A DNA stretch of 64,000 nt, taken from NCBI RefSeq assembly GCF_018603435.1, contig NZ_CP075682.1, positions 3,348,001 to 3,412,000 on the forward strand, written 5' to 3'. Under the pieces are notes generated by a model. That model saw only the letters and a list, made by a program, of their open reading frames with translations, was not told the DNA's origin and made no database searches. Of the stretch, positions 14,819-24,252 are shown one piece after another. A program made the position numbers and the translations under genes. Position 1 is the stretch's first letter. Each line of letters opens with the position of its first letter. This DNA is from Chryseobacterium sp. ZHDP1 (GTDB taxonomy: Bacteria; Bacteroidota; Bacteroidia; Flavobacteriales; Weeksellaceae).

Positions 14819-15973
14819 GTGAATCGTGCGATTGTACATATGGACATGGATACTTTTTTTGTATCATGCGAGAGGCTTAACAACTCTCAACTTAACGGTA
14901 TTCCTCTAATTATAGGAGGTGGAGACCGTGGAGTTGTTGCATCATGTTCCTATGAAGCAAGGAAATTTGGTGTGCGTTCAGCCATGCCGATAAGGATGGC
15001 ACTTCGACTATGTCCAGATGCAAAGGTAATTCGTGGTGATTATGAAATGTATTCTAACTTATCCCATACCGTAACAGAAATTATCCAACAGAAAGTTCCG
15101 GTGATGGAGAAAGCGAGTATTGATAAATTTTATCTGGATCTGTCAGGAATGGATAAGTTTTTCGGATGTTATCAGTGGACAAAAGAAATAGCATCGGCTG
15201 TCACTAAAGAAACCGGACTTCCAATAAGTTTTGCTTTATCAACCAATAAAACAGTTTCAAAAATAGGTACAGGCGAAGCAAAACCGGTTGGAAGATTGGA
15301 AATTCAAGAAACGGAAATAAAACCTTTTCTAAATCCATTATCCATTAAAAAGATTCCAATGGTTGGAGATAAAACATTTCAGTTATTGTCACGAATTGGA
15401 ATTCGTACTATTCATACATTATCAGAAATGCCGGTATTGGTTCTTCAACAAATGATTGGTGTAAATGGGAAAGAACTTTGGAAGAAGGCGAACGGTATCG
15501 ATGAAAATCCCGTTGTACCTTATTCTGAAAGAAAATCAATTTCAACAGAGACCACATTTACTAATGATACAATGGATATTATCGAATTAAAAAGACTTAT
15601 ATCCGGGATGGTCGAAAAATTAACCTATCAATTAAGACAGGAAAAATGGCTGACTTCAACAGTGACAGTTAAAATACGGTATGCCAATTTCGATACTGAA
15701 ACTAAACAGTGCAAAGTACCATATACATCCGCTGATCATACTTTGTCAAGAGTTGCCCTGGAACTTTTCAATAAGGTTTACACTAGAAGAATGAGACTTA
15801 GATTAATAGGAATAAGGTTTACAGGACTTGTGCATGGTAATCATCAAATTGATCTATTTGAAGATACCGAAGAACAAATGAGTTTATATCAAACAATGGA
15901 TTATCTAAAAAACCGATTCGGAATTAATGCAGTTGGTCGTGCTTCGGGTTTTGATTTGGAAAATAAACGCTAA
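14819..15973 (+). CDS. Y-family DNA polymerase (DinB/ImuB-like) with a Glu-to-Lys active-site change
   Basis: A 384-aa translesion polymerase homologue. VHMDMDTFFVSCERL near residues 6-20 gives the first catalytic Asp. The second motif reads ASIDKFYLDL, with Asp102 and Lys103, where active DinB has Asp-Glu. Palm, thumb HhH (PMVGDKTFQLLSRIGI) and little-finger regions are complete, and QIDLF near 343-347 is a beta-clamp-binding motif. GTG start at 14819: no earlier start fits below the in-frame TAA at 14807. It is followed 13 bases later by DnaE. A catalytically dead hub like ImuB is one reading; loss of function is the other. Confidence 0.85.
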   Translation: MNRAIVHMDMDTFFVSCERLNNSQLNGIPLIIGGGDRGVVASCSYEARKFGVRSAMPIRMALRLCPDAKVIRGDYEMYSNLSHTVTEIIQQKVPVMEKASIDKFYLDLSGMDKFFGCYQWTKEIASAVTKETGLPISFALSTNKTVSKIGTGEAKPVGRLEIQETEIKPFLNPLSIKKIPMVGDKTFQLLSRIGIRTIHTLSEMPVLVLQQMIGVNGKELWKKANGIDENPVVPYSERKSISTETTFTNDTMDIIELKRLISGMVEKLTYQLRQEKWLTSTVTVKIRYANFDTETKQCKVPYTSADHTLSRVALELFNKVYTRRMRLRLIGIRFTGLVHGNHQIDLFEDTEEQMSLYQTMDYLKNRFGINAVGRASGFDLENKR

Positions 15974-15986
15974 AAATCTTTCAGTT

Positions 15987-18900
15987 ATGTTTTTGAATTG
16001 TCATTCCTACCATAGTCTGCGTTACGGTACTTTATCAATCGAAGAATTGGTAAAACAGGCAGATGAATTAGAGATCAAACAATTGGTATTAACCGATATT
16101 AATACGGTCACAGGGATTTATGATTTTAAGAAAGAATGTGAAGCAGTAGGAATTAAACCTATTGTAGGAATGGAAGTAAGAAAAGATGGTAAACTTCTTT
16201 ATCTAACCATCTCAAAAGAGTTTTCAGGCATCGCTGAAGTGAATAAAATGATCACAGAGTATAATTGTGAAAATAAAGAACTTTCAGAGGTTGCACCTCA
16301 ATTTAAAAATGTTTTTGTGATATATCCTATGAGTAATATTCCACCTATATTGAAAGAAGATGAATTTATAGGTGTACGGATCGATGAATTGAATTTTTTA
16401 ATCAGACCTGAATATAAAAAACATATTTCTAAAATGGTGGTTCTCCATTCTGTTACTTTCGGGACTGATGAAGAATATGAATTACATAAAATTTTACGAG
16501 CAATCGATAATAATACATTACTTTCAAAATTAACGAAGAAAGAAATTTGTAGGCAATCTGAATATTTTATTTCTGTCAAAGAACTTCTTAAAATCTTTGA
16601 AAGATATCCTGAGATTATCAGCAGTACGAAAAAAATTCTTGATGCATGCAGTTTTGAGTTTAATTTTAAACAAGTTAAAAATAAAAAGTTTTATACCAAA
16701 TCTAAAGAAGAAGATTTGAAACTTCTCAGCCGATTAGCATATTCGGGTCTGGAAAAAAGATATGGATTAAATCATGAAATCGCAAAGAAAAGAATTGAAA
16801 AGGAATTAAAAGTAATAGATGAACTTAATTTCTGTTCATACTTTTTAATTACGTGGGATATTATCTGTTACAGTAATAGTATGGGATTTATGCATGTGGG
16901 TAGAGGGAGTGGTGCGAATTCTATTGTAAGTTACTGTTTAGGAATTACTGACATCTGTCCTTTGGAACTGGATCTTTATTTTGAGAGGTTTCTCAACCTT
17001 AACCGAAAAACACCACCGGATTTTGATATCGATTGGTCTTGGCAGAACAGGGATACAATATTGGAGTATATTTTTGATCGATATGGAAGAGATCATGTTG
17101 CGTTTTGTGGAACTAATGTTGAGTTTAAATACAAATCAATTTTTAGAGAGGTAGGAAAAGTATTTGGTTTGCCCAAGGAAGAATTGGATGACCTGGCTAC
17201 AAAACCGATGGAAATTCATGACCGAAATTCTGTGGTACAAATGGTTCAGAAATATGGTAGATTACTAGAAAAGTACCCTAATCAAAGGAGTATGCATTCC
17301 TGTGGGATCTTAATCTCCGAAGAACCAATTACCAATTATACAGCACTTGAAATGCCACCAAAAGGATTCCCTATCGTTCAGTTTGATATGAATGTGGCAG
17401 AAGATATTGGACTTGAAAAATTCGACATTCTTTCCCAAAGAGGTTTAGGAACCATTAATGATACTGTTAATCTCATTAAAAAGACAAGAGGAATTAAGGT
17501 GGATATTCGTGATACAGCATTGTCAAAAGATGAAGTAAAGTGCAATGAGTATTTAGCAATAGGAAGAACGATCGGCTGTTTCTATATTGAATCTCCGGCA
17601 ATGCGCGGATTGTTAAGACGATTAAAATGTGATAATTACCGTACGCTTGTTGCTGCTTCATCGATTATCAGACCGGGGGTTGCCCAAAGCGGAATGATGA
17701 GAGAATACATTTTCCGACACAACAATCCGGATAAATTTGAATATTTCCATCCCGTATTCGAGGAAAATTTAAAGGAGACTTACGGGATTATGGTTTACCA
17801 AGAGGATGTAATTAAGATTGCACAGTATTTTGGGGGATTATCGTTAGCTGACGGTGATATCTTGAGACGGGCGATGAGTGGAAAAGGAAGATCACTGAAA
17901 AAACTTCAACAGGTGAAAGATAATTTCTTTAATTCCTGTAAGAGAAAAGGACATTCGGAACAATTAACTGCCGAAGCTTTTAGACAGATCGAATCTTTTG
18001 CAGGCTATTCTTTCTGTAAGGCACATTCAGCATCGTATGCCGTAGAAAGCTATCAAAGTCTTTATTTAAAAGTATATTATCCTTTGGAATTTATGGTTTC
18101 GGTGATCAATAATCAAGGCGGGTTTTATCGAACAGAAGTTTATATTCATGAAGCAAAAATGTCAGGAGGAAATATTCAGGTTCCATGTGTTAATTCAAGT
18201 GAGATTCAAACTACATTAAAAGGAACAGATATTTATTTGGGATTAATGCTATTAGAAGGATTGGAAACAAAAGTATCACATGATATTGTGAATGAACGTG
18301 AAATCAATGGAGATTACTTATCATTAGAAGACTTTATCAGACGAATTAATATTGGGATTGAAACGATACAGATTCTAATTTTTATTGGAGCATTCCGGTT
18401 TACTTGTAAACCAAAAAATGAATTGCTTGTTGAAGCAAGATTACTATTAATAAATTTTAAACCTGAGAATAGAGGGTTAATGTTAATTGAAGAACCTGTT
18501 CAGGAATTTAAACTTCCACAACTGAAAAGAGAAAATTTCGAGGATGCATTTGATGAAATTGAATTAATTGGATTTCCGGTTTCATGTAGTCCTTTTGATT
18601 TATTAAAGACAAAATACAGAGGATCAGTATTTGTAAAAGACTTGTTGAAATTTCATAAAAGACAGGTAAAAATGTTAGCATATCTTATTTCCAGAAAACA
18701 CGTTCCCACTAAAAAAGGGACGATGTATTTTGGTACTTGGATCGATATCAACGGTGATTATTTTGATACCGCACATTTTCCCAATAGTTTAAAGGAATAT
18801 GATTTTCAGGGAGGTGGTTGTTATTTATTACTCGGGACGGTTGAAGTTGATTTTCACTTTCCTACCATTACTATTCATAAAATGGCAAAGATGCCGATGA

Positions 18901-19037
18901 TCCCCGATCCCCGGTATTCTTATGATAAAGAAAAACAATATGATATCCATCGCCAGATTAAGGAAGATGTAAGCATGACCTCTCGAAAGCCTTATCCGCA
19001 GACGCATGAGATTGCATTACCCAGACATAAAATATAA
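15987..19037 (+). CDS. DnaE-type error-prone DNA polymerase III alpha subunit
   Basis: A 1016-aa C-family polymerase, the size of DnaE2/short DnaE proteins. Start MFLNCHSYHSLRYG is chosen because the longer frame overlaps the upstream gene out of family. The PHP domain is reduced: HSYHS keeps two His but TDINTV has Ile where TDH is usual, so metal-dependent proofreading is unlikely. The polymerase core keeps PDFDIDW (near 345-351), HVGRGSGANSIVSYCLGIT, the PHP-to-palm GILISEEP, and the QEDVIKIAQ/RRAMSGKG fingers. Co-transcribed with the Y-family gene; together they resemble the ImuB-DnaE2 mutasome used in SOS mutagenesis. Confidence 0.88.
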   Translation: MFLNCHSYHSLRYGTLSIEELVKQADELEIKQLVLTDINTVTGIYDFKKECEAVGIKPIVGMEVRKDGKLLYLTISKEFSGIAEVNKMITEYNCENKELSEVAPQFKNVFVIYPMSNIPPILKEDEFIGVRIDELNFLIRPEYKKHISKMVVLHSVTFGTDEEYELHKILRAIDNNTLLSKLTKKEICRQSEYFISVKELLKIFERYPEIISSTKKILDACSFEFNFKQVKNKKFYTKSKEEDLKLLSRLAYSGLEKRYGLNHEIAKKRIEKELKVIDELNFCSYFLITWDIICYSNSMGFMHVGRGSGANSIVSYCLGITDICPLELDLYFERFLNLNRKTPPDFDIDWSWQNRDTILEYIFDRYGRDHVAFCGTNVEFKYKSIFREVGKVFGLPKEELDDLATKPMEIHDRNSVVQMVQKYGRLLEKYPNQRSMHSCGILISEEPITNYTALEMPPKGFPIVQFDMNVAEDIGLEKFDILSQRGLGTINDTVNLIKKTRGIKVDIRDTALSKDEVKCNEYLAIGRTIGCFYIESPAMRGLLRRLKCDNYRTLVAASSIIRPGVAQSGMMREYIFRHNNPDKFEYFHPVFEENLKETYGIMVYQEDVIKIAQYFGGLSLADGDILRRAMSGKGRSLKKLQQVKDNFFNSCKRKGHSEQLTAEAFRQIESFAGYSFCKAHSASYAVESYQSLYLKVYYPLEFMVSVINNQGGFYRTEVYIHEAKMSGGNIQVPCVNSSEIQTTLKGTDIYLGLMLLEGLETKVSHDIVNEREINGDYLSLEDFIRRINIGIETIQILIFIGAFRFTCKPKNELLVEARLLLINFKPENRGLMLIEEPVQEFKLPQLKRENFEDAFDEIELIGFPVSCSPFDLLKTKYRGSVFVKDLLKFHKRQVKMLAYLISRKHVPTKKGTMYFGTWIDINGDYFDTAHFPNSLKEYDFQGGGCYLLLGTVEVDFHFPTITIHKMAKMPMIPDPRYSYDKEKQYDIHRQIKEDVSMTSRKPYPQTHEIALPRHKI

Positions 19038-19095
19038 ATGAGAATAGAGATGATAATTTAAAATTAATTAAACTGAAGCAGTTAAGTCTTTTAAT

Positions 19096-19385
19096 GCAGA
19101 GAAATTTTTATGCATCTCCTGAAGATCTTTTTAGAATATAAAGAAAATTTTTTTAGTCAGGAGGAAGCTTATGTTCTCAAGGGGATCTTTTGAAAGCGAG
19201 ATACGAGAAAAGACCTGTAATTACTTCGGTTAGCATGAGATAAACGTGAAACTTTGATTTCAGAAAAAGATCATCACCAGAGCAAATAAAGCCTGCCCCT
19301 TTCTAACGGATCATTACTTATTATGAAAGCTAGTCTACAGGAACATCGGGATATTGGATTGTGAAATTTTTAACTCCGATGAAAG
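19096..19385 (+). pseudogene. Possible decayed 5' part of umuC
   Basis: Short words in the right order recall the UmuC N terminus: RNFYASPEDLFR near 19102-19137 (family NNFYASCERxF), KRPVI near 19208-19222 (family GKPVVVLS), IITRANKA near 19270-19293 (family VIARSNEA) and EIFNSDE near 19360-19383 (family VFSSNY). They lie in different frames, and all spacings are longer than in UmuC. The call is weak, but the position and strand suit a gene whose 3' part stands at 23261. Confidence 0.3.
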
Positions 19386-19474
19386 AAAGGATTAATCCTA
19401 CTTTCAGGTTGGCTAAATAAAATATTGAATTTCTTTAATGTATTTTATTACAGGTTTTAGCTGTTGTTATCAAA

Positions 19475-19510
19475 ATTAATTATATTAGTTAAATAACTAA
19501 TATAATTAAT
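19475..19510. repeat. Perfect 16-bp AT-only-type palindrome
   Basis: The arm ATTAATTATATTAGTT at 19475-19490 pairs perfectly with 19495-19510 around AAAT. No T-run or nearby gene end explains it. It lies at the left margin of the recombinase trio and is a candidate element end or recombinase site. Confidence 0.7.
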
Positions 19511-19622
19511 ATGAATTTAGTTTTTTTGGTGTTGATTTTTTGTTAATTTTTATATTTTTTTATGTATTTTTCAAAAAAATATAAAATTTTATGCGAATTT
19601 TTTTTAAGTTTGTATAAGCAAA

Positions 19623-19659
19623 AAAAATCTGCCTAGTATGCGACCACTAACAGATTTTT
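19623..19659. terminator. Terminator-like hairpin
   Basis: AAAAATCTG / CAGATTTTT, with inner TAGT / ACTA pairing around ATGCGACC. It could end transcription in both directions, or be a recombinase core site with dyad symmetry. Confidence 0.5.
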
Positions 19660-19873
19660 ATTGTTCGATAAAAAATCATATGGAAAAAAGAGAATTCTTT
19701 TGTCCCTTATATCTTATTTTATTATAGCAAATATAAAAAATATTACTGAATAAAAAAATATCTAAGTGGATTTTTAAAAATGAAATTTGGATTAGTATAT
19801 AATATTGATATATAGACAAAATTACTTTTTTCAAAAGCAAAATGACAATTTGTTAAACTTTATATCAATATTT

Positions 19874-21124
19874 ATGGAAAAAAATATTCACGAACTACAT
19901 TCAAAACTTGAAACGTATATGAATAAGTATGTCAATTCAAGTCCCCTTCAGAAGAAATTTTCTACTCAATTTCTAAAACTTCAAAAATTTATGCAAGACT
20001 CTTCAATTAGTTTATATAGTAAAGATGTAGGAGCGAAGTATTTAGAATACAGAGAAGAACCAAGCAATAGCAAAATAACAAAAGAATGCAAATTTAGAGT
20101 TGATAGTAGATATGTTGATTTACTAAATGGAATGCTTCAAGAAAAATGGATTGTTAAAAAAAGTAAAAAAGATTATTATATAGTTTTACCTACAAAAATA
20201 GGTCCTACTCTTTTTGACTTTTTAAACAAATACTCCACTGAAAGAAGATTAAATTCAAAAACGCGCGAAAACTATTACATTGCCTTGGAGAAGCTTTGTC
20301 ACAGAATGGAGGAGGAAAGTTTATTTTCTCTCTCTAAGATCTCATCAGAATTTATTTTAGCATTTATCAGTTCTGTGACAGGAGGGAAAGATCATGCAGC
20401 AATTATTTTAAGAGCTTTATTAAAGGATTTGTGTAGTCAGAAACTTATTAGTTATGATACTGCACATATTCTTGATGGTATAAAAGTTAAGAAAACAACA
20501 AAATTAACATCGCATTACTCTTTGGAGGAAATTTTATGTATAGAATCTTCCGTTGACCGGAGGTATGCAACTGGTAAGAGAGACTATGCAATGATTCTAT
20601 TAGCTACCAGATTAGGACTAAGATCAGCGGATATAAGATTTTTAAAGTTTTCTAACATTGATTGGGATAATAATTTGGTAATATTTGAACAATACAAAAC
20701 AAAGGATAGAATAGAGCTGCCATTATCCATAGATGTAGGTGAAGCTATAGTAGATTACATAAAAAATGGTAGAGCGAAGTCAGATTCTAAATATATATTT
20801 TTAAGGTGTAATGCACCCTATATTCCTATGACAGAGGGAGGACTAAATGTTATAGTTAATAAATATTTCAGAAAAGCGAATATAGATTTTAGTAGAAAAA
20901 AGCACGGACCACATTCCTTGAGACATAGTCTTGCAACAAATCTGTTGAATAACGGAACACCACTACCAATTATTGCAGAGACTCTGGGGCATCAAAGCTC
21001 ACAAAGCACAATGCAATATTTGCATATTAATATCTCGGTTTTGTTGAGATGCACATTGGATGTGCCTAGTGTAGATATTAATTTTTATACACAAAAAGGA
21101 AAAGGTTTGTCATGGATAAGATAA
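19874..21124 (+). CDS. Tyrosine recombinase, first of a trio (RitA-like)
   Basis: A 416-aa tyrosine recombinase, ATG start MEKNIHELHSKLETYMNKYV; an in-frame TTG at 19805 lacks support. An N-terminal SAM-like core-binding region (RRLNSKTRENYYIALEKLCH) precedes the catalytic domain: Arg in ATRLGLRSADIRFL, the HSLRHSLATNLL box, LGHQSSQSTMQYLHI with His and Tyr. Its end overlaps the next gene by 13 bases. Three such genes in tandem and in this size order (about 400, 330, 340 aa) define RIT elements. Confidence 0.85.
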   Translation: MEKNIHELHSKLETYMNKYVNSSPLQKKFSTQFLKLQKFMQDSSISLYSKDVGAKYLEYREEPSNSKITKECKFRVDSRYVDLLNGMLQEKWIVKKSKKDYYIVLPTKIGPTLFDFLNKYSTERRLNSKTRENYYIALEKLCHRMEEESLFSLSKISSEFILAFISSVTGGKDHAAIILRALLKDLCSQKLISYDTAHILDGIKVKKTTKLTSHYSLEEILCIESSVDRRYATGKRDYAMILLATRLGLRSADIRFLKFSNIDWDNNLVIFEQYKTKDRIELPLSIDVGEAIVDYIKNGRAKSDSKYIFLRCNAPYIPMTEGGLNVIVNKYFRKANIDFSRKKHGPHSLRHSLATNLLNNGTPLPIIAETLGHQSSQSTMQYLHINISVLLRCTLDVPSVDINFYTQKGKGLSWIR

Positions 21125-22122
21125 ATGAATATTTTACTTACAAAAGTTCTTTTTCCTCGTATATTGAAGGGTTTTTACGGGAAAAGGAACAAAAAGGACT
21201 TTTAAGAGGGTTAATGTTAAAATGTTATATGCTTGAATTTGACAGATTCTTTATTGAGTATAATATAACTAACTTACATATAACAAGAGAGGTGATTTTG
21301 CAATGGAAAGATACACGTCTTAACGACAAAGCAACTAATCTGTACAAAAAATATACTACATGGGTAAGTTTTTGCAAGTATATGTGTCGTATGGGTATTG
21401 AATGTTATATTCCACATACTCCAAAAGAGGGTAGACAAAACGATTATATTCCATATATATATACTCATGAGGAAATAAATTTGCTTTTTTCCAACGTTGA
21501 TAAGTTAAGAATTAATAATTATAAGCATAAAACTCAAATGTTCATTCTGCCAGCTTTCCTTCGTCTACTTTATAGTACAGGAATAAGAATTGGTGAAGCA
21601 TTAAGTATCACTAATGAAGATGTAAAATTCAAAGAGAAAGTTATTGAAATTAATGATTCTAAAAATGATAGACAAAGAATAGTTGCGATAAATGATTCGC
21701 TGTATGAAGTTCTTTTGCAATATCAAAAATTTAAAGAGTCAATGCCTATTAGAGGAATATGTGACGCAGACAAGAGTTTTTTTGTAACTCAGAATGGAAA
21801 ACCCTGTTTATCAAATCGTATTTATAAATGGTTTGAACAATTATTATTACATAGTGATGTTCCTAAACAACCATGCTTTAATAGGCCAAGAATACATGAT
21901 ATTAGACATACTGCAGCGGTACATGCTTTGGAAAAACTTGTAAAAAGTGGAGAAGATATTTATTGTGCTTTACCTATGATATCTGTTTTTTTAGGACATA
22001 AAAATATCAAATCCACAGAAGCATATGTTAGGCTAACAGATGAAATGTTCCCGGATTTAATACAGAAAGGAAGTATAACATCCTTTGTTTTTCCAGATAT
22101 GAAATATAATAAATACGAATAG
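21112..22122 (+). CDS. Tyrosine recombinase, second of a trio (RitB-like)
   Basis: A 336-aa protein overlapping the first recombinase by 13 bases. Catalytic residues are visible: Arg in LLYSTGIRIGEALSI, His-x-x-Arg in IHDIRHTAAVHAL, and His/Tyr in FLGHKNIKSTEAYVRL. The N-terminal core-binding domain (KGLLRGLMLKCYMLEFDRFF) is complete. The three recombinases differ clearly from each other, so they are not recent duplicates, and probably act together in a complex. Confidence 0.85.
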   Translation: MDKINEYFTYKSSFSSYIEGFLREKEQKGLLRGLMLKCYMLEFDRFFIEYNITNLHITREVILQWKDTRLNDKATNLYKKYTTWVSFCKYMCRMGIECYIPHTPKEGRQNDYIPYIYTHEEINLLFSNVDKLRINNYKHKTQMFILPAFLRLLYSTGIRIGEALSITNEDVKFKEKVIEINDSKNDRQRIVAINDSLYEVLLQYQKFKESMPIRGICDADKSFFVTQNGKPCLSNRIYKWFEQLLLHSDVPKQPCFNRPRIHDIRHTAAVHALEKLVKSGEDIYCALPMISVFLGHKNIKSTEAYVRLTDEMFPDLIQKGSITSFVFPDMKYNKYE

Positions 22123-22124
22123 CT

Positions 22125-23141
22125 ATGACAGATTTTGCTAAACATTTGGAAAACTTTTTTATAAGATACCTTATAGGAGAATGTAATTCGTCAAAGCATA
22201 CTATAAGAGCTTACAGAGATTCTTTCACGCTTTTACTAGTATTTATGAAGAATGTAAAAAATATAAATGCAGATAATTTAGAGCTCAAACATTTAAATAA
22301 AAATGCAGTTTTAGATTTTTTAAAATGGCTTGAGGTAGAACATGAAAATGAAATTTCAACTAGAAATCAAAGATGTGCAGCGATTAAATCTTTTTGTAAA
22401 TATCTGCAGTATGAGGAACCTATGAGAATTTCGGAATGGCAGAATATACGTTCTATAAAATTAAAGAAGTACACAACTGAAAAACTTACTTACTTGTCTA
22501 TAGATGCGATAAAATTACTTTTAGATCAGATTCCGTTAGACTCAAGAAGTTCCAGAAGAGATTTAGCTTTAATTGCACTTTTATATGACAGTGGTGCTCG
22601 TGTTCAAGAAATCGCTGATCTAACACCGGATTCAATTAGATTTGACAATCCTAGTACCATTAGATTAATTGGTAAAGGAAATAAGCAAAGGATTATTCCA
22701 TTACAAAAAAAACAGATAGATCTCTTACAAAGATATATTGAAGATTTCGGATTGAACAGGTTTGGAAAAGAAAAGAGCCCATTATTTTTTAATAGAATAG
22801 GAGAAAAGTTGACAACCGCTGGAATAACATATATTTTAAAAAAATATGCCACGATAGCCAGATTACAAAATGAAAATCTAATACCAGCAACAATTAGTCC
22901 TCATATTATAAGACACTCAAAAGCAATGCATTTGTTACAAGGTGGTGTTAATATAGTTTATATCAGAGATTTCTTAGGTCATAAAAGTATACAGACTACT
23001 GAAATATATGCGCGTGCTGATTCAAAACAAAAAAGAGAGGCTTTGGAGTCTGTCTATGTAAATGTTCTTCCTGAAAGCAATACAGAAAGATCTTGGGAAA
23101 AGAATCCTAAACTTAAAGATTTTCTTAAAAGTTTAGGCTAA
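22125..23141 (+). CDS. Tyrosine recombinase, third of a trio (RitC-like)
   Basis: A 338-aa XerC/D-like recombinase starting 2 bases after the second gene. Catalytic motifs: LLYDSGARVQEIADL (Arg), SPHIIRHSKAMHLL (His-x-x-Arg) and FLGHKSIQTTEIYAR (His, Tyr). N-terminal SAM-like domain: NSSKHTIRAYRDSFTLLLVF. The tail (RSWEKNPKLKDFLKSLG) is typical of this third-gene type. A long inverted repeat follows the gene at 23149-23226. Confidence 0.88.
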   Translation: MTDFAKHLENFFIRYLIGECNSSKHTIRAYRDSFTLLLVFMKNVKNINADNLELKHLNKNAVLDFLKWLEVEHENEISTRNQRCAAIKSFCKYLQYEEPMRISEWQNIRSIKLKKYTTEKLTYLSIDAIKLLLDQIPLDSRSSRRDLALIALLYDSGARVQEIADLTPDSIRFDNPSTIRLIGKGNKQRIIPLQKKQIDLLQRYIEDFGLNRFGKEKSPLFFNRIGEKLTTAGITYILKKYATIARLQNENLIPATISPHIIRHSKAMHLLQGGVNIVYIRDFLGHKSIQTTEIYARADSKQKREALESVYVNVLPESNTERSWEKNPKLKDFLKSLG

Positions 23142-23148
23142 AAATATT

Positions 23149-23226
23149 AAAATCAAAAGCCTAAGTCCTAAGCTAATTGTTTAAATGTTTGATAATTATG
23201 TTTTTATTCTTTGGGCTTTTGATTTT
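23149..23226. repeat. Inverted repeat after the recombinase trio
   Basis: AAAATCAAAAGCC at 23149-23161 is the reverse complement of GGCTTTTGATTTT at 23214-23226. The second arm runs into a T-run, so it may be a long-looped terminator; it could also be part of the element's right end. Confidence 0.6.
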
Positions 23227-23260
23227 TTTTAAGTTTCGATAATCCACATTATCAAAAGCT

Positions 23261-24244
23261 TTCGATAAAATTGATGAGCTTTTTCTGGATCTGAAAAGTT
23301 TCAAATATATCGATATTTACGACTACTGTCTCAGAATCAAAAATGAGATTGATGAGCAGGAAAAAATTCCGGTAAGTATAGGAGTTGCGCCTACAAAAAC
23401 TCTATGTAAAGTGGCAAACCGGATTGTAAAGCAATTTCCCGAAAAGTTTAACGGAATTTATATTTTAGATGCCCCTGAAAAAATTGAAAAAGCCTTAAAA
23501 TGGTTAAAAATTGGTGACGTTTGGGGAATCGGAAGACGTCTTGCCGTAAAAATGCATGATAATGGAGTGCATAAAGCGTGGGATCTTCTTCAAAAGCCTG
23601 AAATGTGGGTTCGGAAGATCATGGGAATTCACGGAGTAAGAATGGTGAACGAACTGAAAGGAATCCGTCAGTTGGAGTTGGATGCTCCGTCTCCGAAAAA
23701 ATCCATTGCTGTAACCAGAAGCTTCATGGAAATGCTTACCAGAAAAGAAGATGTTCGCGAACGTGTGGAAACCTTCGGGATGTACTGTTCGGAACGCCTG
23801 AGAAAACAGAATACCTGCTGCAAAATGGTAACGGTTTTTGTACAGACCAACCGTTTCAGGAAGGATCTTCCGGAGTACCGGAATGCGGTAACCAGAATTC
23901 TTCCCAATCCCACCAATTCATCGATTTTAATTGGCAGAGTCGTAAATGAACTGTTTGAAGATATCTTTAAAGAAGGGTTTCACTATAAAAAAGCAGGCGT
24001 TATTGTGAACGATTTTGTACCGGAAGATCAAAGGCTCATCAATCTTTTTGAAGAAGATACACAGAATCTGCATTTGCCGGTGATGAAAGCAATGGATGCG
24101 ATGAACAGAAAATACGGAAAAGATAAAGTACGTCTCGGAAGCATGAGCGGCGAAAATACTTTCGGACGAAAACAGCTGTCTCCCGAATATGAGGCTTTTC
24201 TAAAAAATAATACGCTTAAAGAGGCAAATTTTAGATTTCATTAA
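23261..24244 (+). pseudogene. umuC: umuC lacking its 5' part
   Basis: An open frame of 327 codons with no ATG near its beginning runs from KIDELFLDLKSF, the second catalytic motif (Asp-Glu intact) of UmuC, through PVSIGVAPTKTLCKVANRIV, the WGIGRRLAVKM HhH region and the C-terminal UmuC domain ending NTLKEANFRFH. About 100 N-terminal residues, including the first catalytic Asp, are missing. The break is at about 23270, where the recombinase trio's flanking DNA begins. An internal ATG at 23411 could only give an inactive fragment. Base composition is that of the chromosome, so this marks the right edge of the accessory region. Confidence 0.85.
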
Positions 24245-24252
24245 ATTTAAAA

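Larger units (their letters stand above)
19038..19873. other. Non-coding, AT-rich stretch before the recombinase trio
   Basis: No intact gene. The first 350 bases contain scattered, frame-shifted resemblances to the N-terminal part of UmuC (see the pseudogene entry). Then comes a 36-base perfect AT palindrome (19475-19510) and a terminator-like hairpin (19623-19659). The composition becomes extremely AT-rich from about 19440. Confidence 0.5.

Noticed and set aside
15927..15986. Longer N terminus of DnaE
   Set aside because: It overlaps the Y-family gene and has no family similarity; the ATG at 15987 gives the PHP start.
23411..24244. ATG-start short UmuC as a functional gene
   Set aside because: It would lack both catalytic motifs; homology continues upstream to 23261, so it is a truncated gene.
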